A stretch of DNA of 8,051 nucleotides from the NCBI GenBank assembly GCA_031266695.1, contig JAISAK010000027.1, forward strand, positions 1 through 8,051, read 5' to 3'. The stretch is from Treponema sp. (GTDB lineage Bacteria; Spirochaetota; Spirochaetia; Treponematales; Breznakiellaceae). Made by a program: the position numbers and the translations under genes. Positions 5,344 to 8,051 of this stretch are shown in pieces; positions within the stretch are counted from its first letter, which is position 1, and every line of letters begins with the position of its first letter. The notes under the pieces are model-generated. The model saw nothing but the letters and a program-made list of their open reading frames with translations, made no database searches and had not been told where the DNA came from.

Positions 5344-6752
5344 CGTTCTTCCTTTAAATTAGACGTTGAGATAAAATATTTTCTCAATTTGGCGTGGAGA
5401 TTGCTTGGATAGATTCCGATAGCCTCCGCTGTCTTTGATATTATACCACCATTTTTGGAAAGTTGAAACTCTAAATAATATTTTTCGAAAATTTTTCTCG
5501 CCTCGTTGAAATTCCGGCACATAAGATCCTTGGGCAGATCCGCCGGGACGCCGGAAAAATTTTCCGCCGGGTTGTCTTTCCGTTCCGGGACTCCGGGATT
5601 CTTAAAGAGCATCTCCCTGACGGTTTTGCCGTCGATCCTGTCCCCCCGGTGCATTACCGCGATTCTTTCGGCAAAATTTCTCAATTCTCTTATATTTCCG
5701 GGCCATTTATAGGAAACCAGGAAATCCAGGGCTTCCTCTTCCAGCTCGGCTTCCTTGAAGTCAAAGGTTTCAAGAAAGTGACGGAGGAGTACCGGGATGT
5801 CCTCTGTCCGTTCCCGGAGCGGAGGTATATGAACGGGGATGACATTTAAGCGAAAAAAGAGATCCCTCCGAAAAAGGCCCTCTTCGCAGGCCTTTTCCAG
5901 ATCCTTGTTGGTGGCGGCTATTATGCGGACATCGGTTTCTATGGTTTTCTCTCCGCCCAGGCGCTCAATTTTCTGTTCCTGTATTGCCCGAAGCACCGTG
6001 GATTGGGCCGAATGGGACATCTCCCCGATTTCATCAAGAAAGAGGGTTCCGCCGCTGGCCGTTTCAAACCGGCCCTTGCGGCTTGAAATCGCGTCGGTAA
6101 AGGCCCCTTTTTCGTGGCCGAAGAGTTCGCTTTCGATAAGGGTATCGGGAATGGCGGCGCAGTTAAGTTCCACAAAAGCCATGTCCGCCCGGGCGGATCC
6201 GAAATGAATAGCCTTTGCGGCTACTTCCTTTCCGCTGCCGTTTTCTCCGGTAATAAGAATCCTGGCGTCGGTAGCCGCCGCCTGCTTTATCAATTCCCGA
6301 ACGCCGTTTATGGCGGCGCTGGTGCCGATAATCTCGTCCCGGGCAAGAAAAGCGTTCTTTTTGAGACTCCGGTTTTCTTTCCGGAGTTTCTGCAGGGCCA
6401 GCGCGTTGCGGCACACCGTCAGCACCTTGTCAAGGGAAAGGGGTTTTTCCAAAAAATCAAAGGCCCCGAGTTTTACCGCGCGTACCGCCATATCCACATT
6501 GGCGTGTCCCGAAATTACCACAACCTCTACAGCCGACCAGTCCCTGCGAATCCTTTCCAGCGCTTCTATCCCCCCCATTTTGGGGAGAAGCACGTCGAGA
6601 AATACAAGATCGACTTTTTTACGATCAAGAATATCAATGCCGGCGACAGCGTCTTCGGCTGTGTAAACCTTGTATTTTTCATCCTCCAGGATAGACGCAA
6701 GGGTGGAACGTATTCCCCGTTCATCATCAATGATAAGAATTGAAGCCGTCAT
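5340..6752 (-). CDS. Sigma-54-type response regulator, NtrX/NtrC-like
   Basis: This 470-residue regulator has three domains. The receiver (about 4-118) carries D9, D10, phospho-acceptor D53, S81 and K103. The AAA+ domain (about 140-370) has Walker A GENGSGKE (169-176), Walker B LFLDEIG (237-243), the RRDLFFRLNV arginine region (295-304) and WPGNIRELRN (350-359). A Fis-like helix-turn-helix follows (SKTAEAIGIYPSNLHAKLRK, 439-458). The sigma-54 contact loop reads GAFTDA at 216-221 instead of GAFTGA. It should receive phosphate from the adjacent kinase and open sigma-54 promoters. The start overlaps the kinase stop as ATGA, with GGAG 5 bases ahead. The C-terminal helix resembles NtrX more than NtrC, in keeping with the NtrY-like partner. 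Targets are unknown; no convincing -24/-12 site was noticed in the window. Confidence 0.88.
   Translation of the reverse strand: MTASILIIDDERGIRSTLASILEDEKYKVYTAEDAVAGIDILDRKKVDLVFLDVLLPKMGGIEALERIRRDWSAVEVVVISGHANVDMAVRAVKLGAFDFLEKPLSLDKVLTVCRNALALQKLRKENRSLKKNAFLARDEIIGTSAAINGVRELIKQAAATDARILITGENGSGKEVAAKAIHFGSARADMAFVELNCAAIPDTLIESELFGHEKGAFTDAISSRKGRFETASGGTLFLDEIGEMSHSAQSTVLRAIQEQKIERLGGEKTIETDVRIIAATNKDLEKACEEGLFRRDLFFRLNVIPVHIPPLRERTEDIPVLLRHFLETFDFKEAELEEEALDFLVSYKWPGNIRELRNFAERIAVMHRGDRIDGKTVREMLFKNPGVPERKDNPAENFSGVPADLPKDLMCRNFNEARKIFEKYYLEFQLSKNGGIISKTAEAIGIYPSNLHAKLRKYFISTSNLKEER
5348..5355 (-). promoter_or_regulatory. Ribosome binding site of lexA
   Basis: AAAGGAAG on the minus strand ends 4 bases before the lexA ATG. 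It lies within the last codons of the response-regulator gene and supports independent initiation of lexA. Confidence 0.7.
5440..5448 (-). promoter_or_regulatory. Candidate extended -10 promoter for lexA-holA, inside the response-regulator gene
   Basis: On the minus strand, TGG followed by a perfect TATAAT (5445 down to 5440) forms an extended -10 element. The -35 position with 17-base spacing (5463-5468) is weak, TTTCAA, as is common for extended -10 promoters. A strongly A/T-rich stretch lies just upstream (about 5471-5500). Transcription would begin near 5433, about 90 bases before the lexA ATG. The codons here are GGT ATA ATA, although GC-rich synonyms are usual in this window, which hints at selection for the DNA signal. 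It is inside coding sequence, so chance remains possible. Confidence 0.45.
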
Positions 6753-8051
6753 ACACGCTCCGTTTTTTCCTCCGGGGGATAGCCCGGCGCCGATATTCCC
6801 GCCCCCGCCCCGCCGTCCGGCGCGGCGCTTCTCTCCGAAAACGCCGGCGCATCTATCGGAAGATCAATAAAAAAAGTGGTTCCCATGCCTTCCGCCGAAT
6901 TGAACCAGATAATACCGCCATGATCGTTTACAATTCGCTCGACAATGGGAAGCCCAAGGCCGGTTCCGGATTCTCCTTTAGTGGTGAAGTAGGGAGTAAA
7001 GATGAGCGATCCTTCCTGCTTGCTAATACCTTTGCCGGTATCTCTGATACTTAGTCTACAATACCGGTTCTCTCTTTTTTTAACAAGATCGGTACGCAGC
7101 TCAATAAGCCCCCTGCCGTTCATGGCGTCTATCGCGTTGATTATCAGATTGGCAAGAACCTGGGAAAGGCGGTGTTTATCGATTTTGACCGAGATGTCCC
7201 CGGCCATGTGTTCCGTGTCGAACTGTACGCCGGGATGGGAACTGTGGTAGGGAATGATACATTCTTCCGCGGTTTCCTTAAGCATTGTCCAGGACCGGGA
7301 AGGCTCCATAGGCCTGGACAGGGTTTTGAATTCGGTAAGCAGGGTTGAAAGACCTTCGGTTTCCTGGATGATGGCCAGCATGGAACTCTCGATAATCTCC
7401 CCGATCCGTTCGGGCTCGTTCCGCCAGCGCCGCAGCAGCCTTTCGGCGGAAAGCTTGATCGGGGTAAGGGGATTTTTTATTTCATGGGCAAGCTGCTGGG
7501 CCATATTCTGCCAAAGGGAAATTTTTTCGGCCTTGACCAGGGCGGCGCGGGATTTTTCAAGGTCCTGCACCATGGCGTTAAAAGAACGGATAAGAAGGCC
7601 CAGCTCGTCTCCCCTTCGGGCAAGAATTTGAATCGAAAAATCCCCTTCGGCCACCCTCCGCGTTGCCTCGGTTAATTCCACTATCGGCTGGGTCACGCGC
7701 CTTGTAAAGGAGATGGCGATAATCACCGTCATAAGCAGGGTGGGAAGGAAAAACACCCCGTGGTAAAAAATGATCAGGGGCTTCAGATTGTCGCGCAGGG
7801 AATTGATTATTTCAAACTGCGCGCCTTCGTTCTCAATGGCCGCCATTCCCCGGTCAAAATCTTCACCCAGATCGTAACTCAGCAGCCTGACAACCCTGTC
7901 CGAAATCCGGGAATCGCCGCCGGCCGTTTCGGCGGCAAGGATCACATAACGGATAAAGCCCAGATCCCGGGGCAGCTCCCTTGTGACGTAACCCTGCTGC
8001 GCGGAGGGAGGAGCGGGAAGCCGGCAGTTTTCTTTTCCGGTGAACCCGGCT
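6749..8051 (-). CDS. NtrY-like membrane sensor histidine kinase, 5' end cut by window edge
   Basis: The frame stays open to the right edge, giving about 434 residues of a longer protein. A GTG at 7943-7945 is in frame but is not the true start. From the N-terminal side come an extracytoplasmic stretch, a membrane helix (about 7780-7709, LIIFYHGVFFLPTLLMTVII) and a HAMP domain (TRRVTQPIVELTEATRRVAE, then GDFSIQI). HisKA follows, with the H-box LAHEIKNPLTPIKLSAERL and the catalytic His codon at 7484-7486. The ATPase domain has N-box LANLIINAIDAM, G1 DTGKGI, F-box FTPYFTTK and G2 GTGLGLPI. The H-box wording is typical of NtrY. Classical NtrY has a PAS domain between HAMP and HisKA, and here none is seen. 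The stimulus is unknown. An Ala/Gly/Pro-rich tail closes the protein, which overlaps the regulator start. Confidence 0.9.
   Translation of the reverse strand, partial: AGFTGKENCRLPAPPSAQQGYVTRELPRDLGFIRYVILAAETAGGDSRISDRVVRLLSYDLGEDFDRGMAAIENEGAQFEIINSLRDNLKPLIIFYHGVFFLPTLLMTVIIAISFTRRVTQPIVELTEATRRVAEGDFSIQILARRGDELGLLIRSFNAMVQDLEKSRAALVKAEKISLWQNMAQQLAHEIKNPLTPIKLSAERLLRRWRNEPERIGEIIESSMLAIIQETEGLSTLLTEFKTLSRPMEPSRSWTMLKETAEECIIPYHSSHPGVQFDTEHMAGDISVKIDKHRLSQVLANLIINAIDAMNGRGLIELRTDLVKKRENRYCRLSIRDTGKGISKQEGSLIFTPYFTTKGESGTGLGLPIVERIVNDHGGIIWFNSAEGMGTTFFIDLPIDAPAFSERSAAPDGGAGAGISAPGYPPEEKTERV

Noticed and set aside
6114..6743. Plus-strand open frame of 209 codons within the response-regulator gene
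   Set aside because: The minus strand encodes intact receiver and AAA+ motifs throughout, so this frame is a shadow.

Overview
The window is densely coding, GC-rich bacterial chromosome with only one real intergenic gap (1323-1409). The gene set (NtrY/NtrX-like two-component system, LexA, Pol III delta, polar amino acid ABC importer genes, MtaA-type UroD-family protein, BFN-UVR protein) fits a free-living or gut-associated Gram-negative-type bacterium. My best guess is a Treponema-like spirochaete. This rests on overall protein flavour and is inference only, with low to moderate confidence.

Layout, plus strand. Positions 1-315 hold the C-terminal end of a BFN (DUF151) protein with a terminal UVR motif. 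It overlaps by ATGA the next gene, a UroD/MtaA-family protein carrying an HxC...C zinc-type motif (312-1322). An 87-base gap follows. It holds a near-consensus sigma-70 promoter overlaid by two abutting perfect inverted repeats, and a strong ribosome binding site. This promoter drives a three-gene polar amino acid importer: a periplasmic binding protein (1410-2237) and two paralogous permeases (2251-2997 and 2999-3709). No ATPase gene is present in the unit.

Layout, minus strand, read right to left. A 5'-truncated NtrY-like histidine kinase (8051-6749) is followed by an NtrX/NtrC-like sigma-54-type response regulator (6752-5340), LexA (5343-4732) and the DNA polymerase III delta subunit HolA (4730-3678). 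The first three junctions are ATGA, ATGA and TAA-n-ATG, so the four genes look like one translationally coupled operon. An extended -10 promoter candidate (5440-5448) inside the end of the regulator gene could give lexA-holA their own transcription. The holA 3' end overlaps the convergent permease gene by 32 bases.

The points most worth a second look are the two-component/SOS/replication gene combination with its possible internal lexA promoter, the double inverted repeat on the transporter promoter, and the missing transporter ATPase. I saw no mobile element, CRISPR array, tRNA or rRNA. I did not find a clearly unprecedented system.
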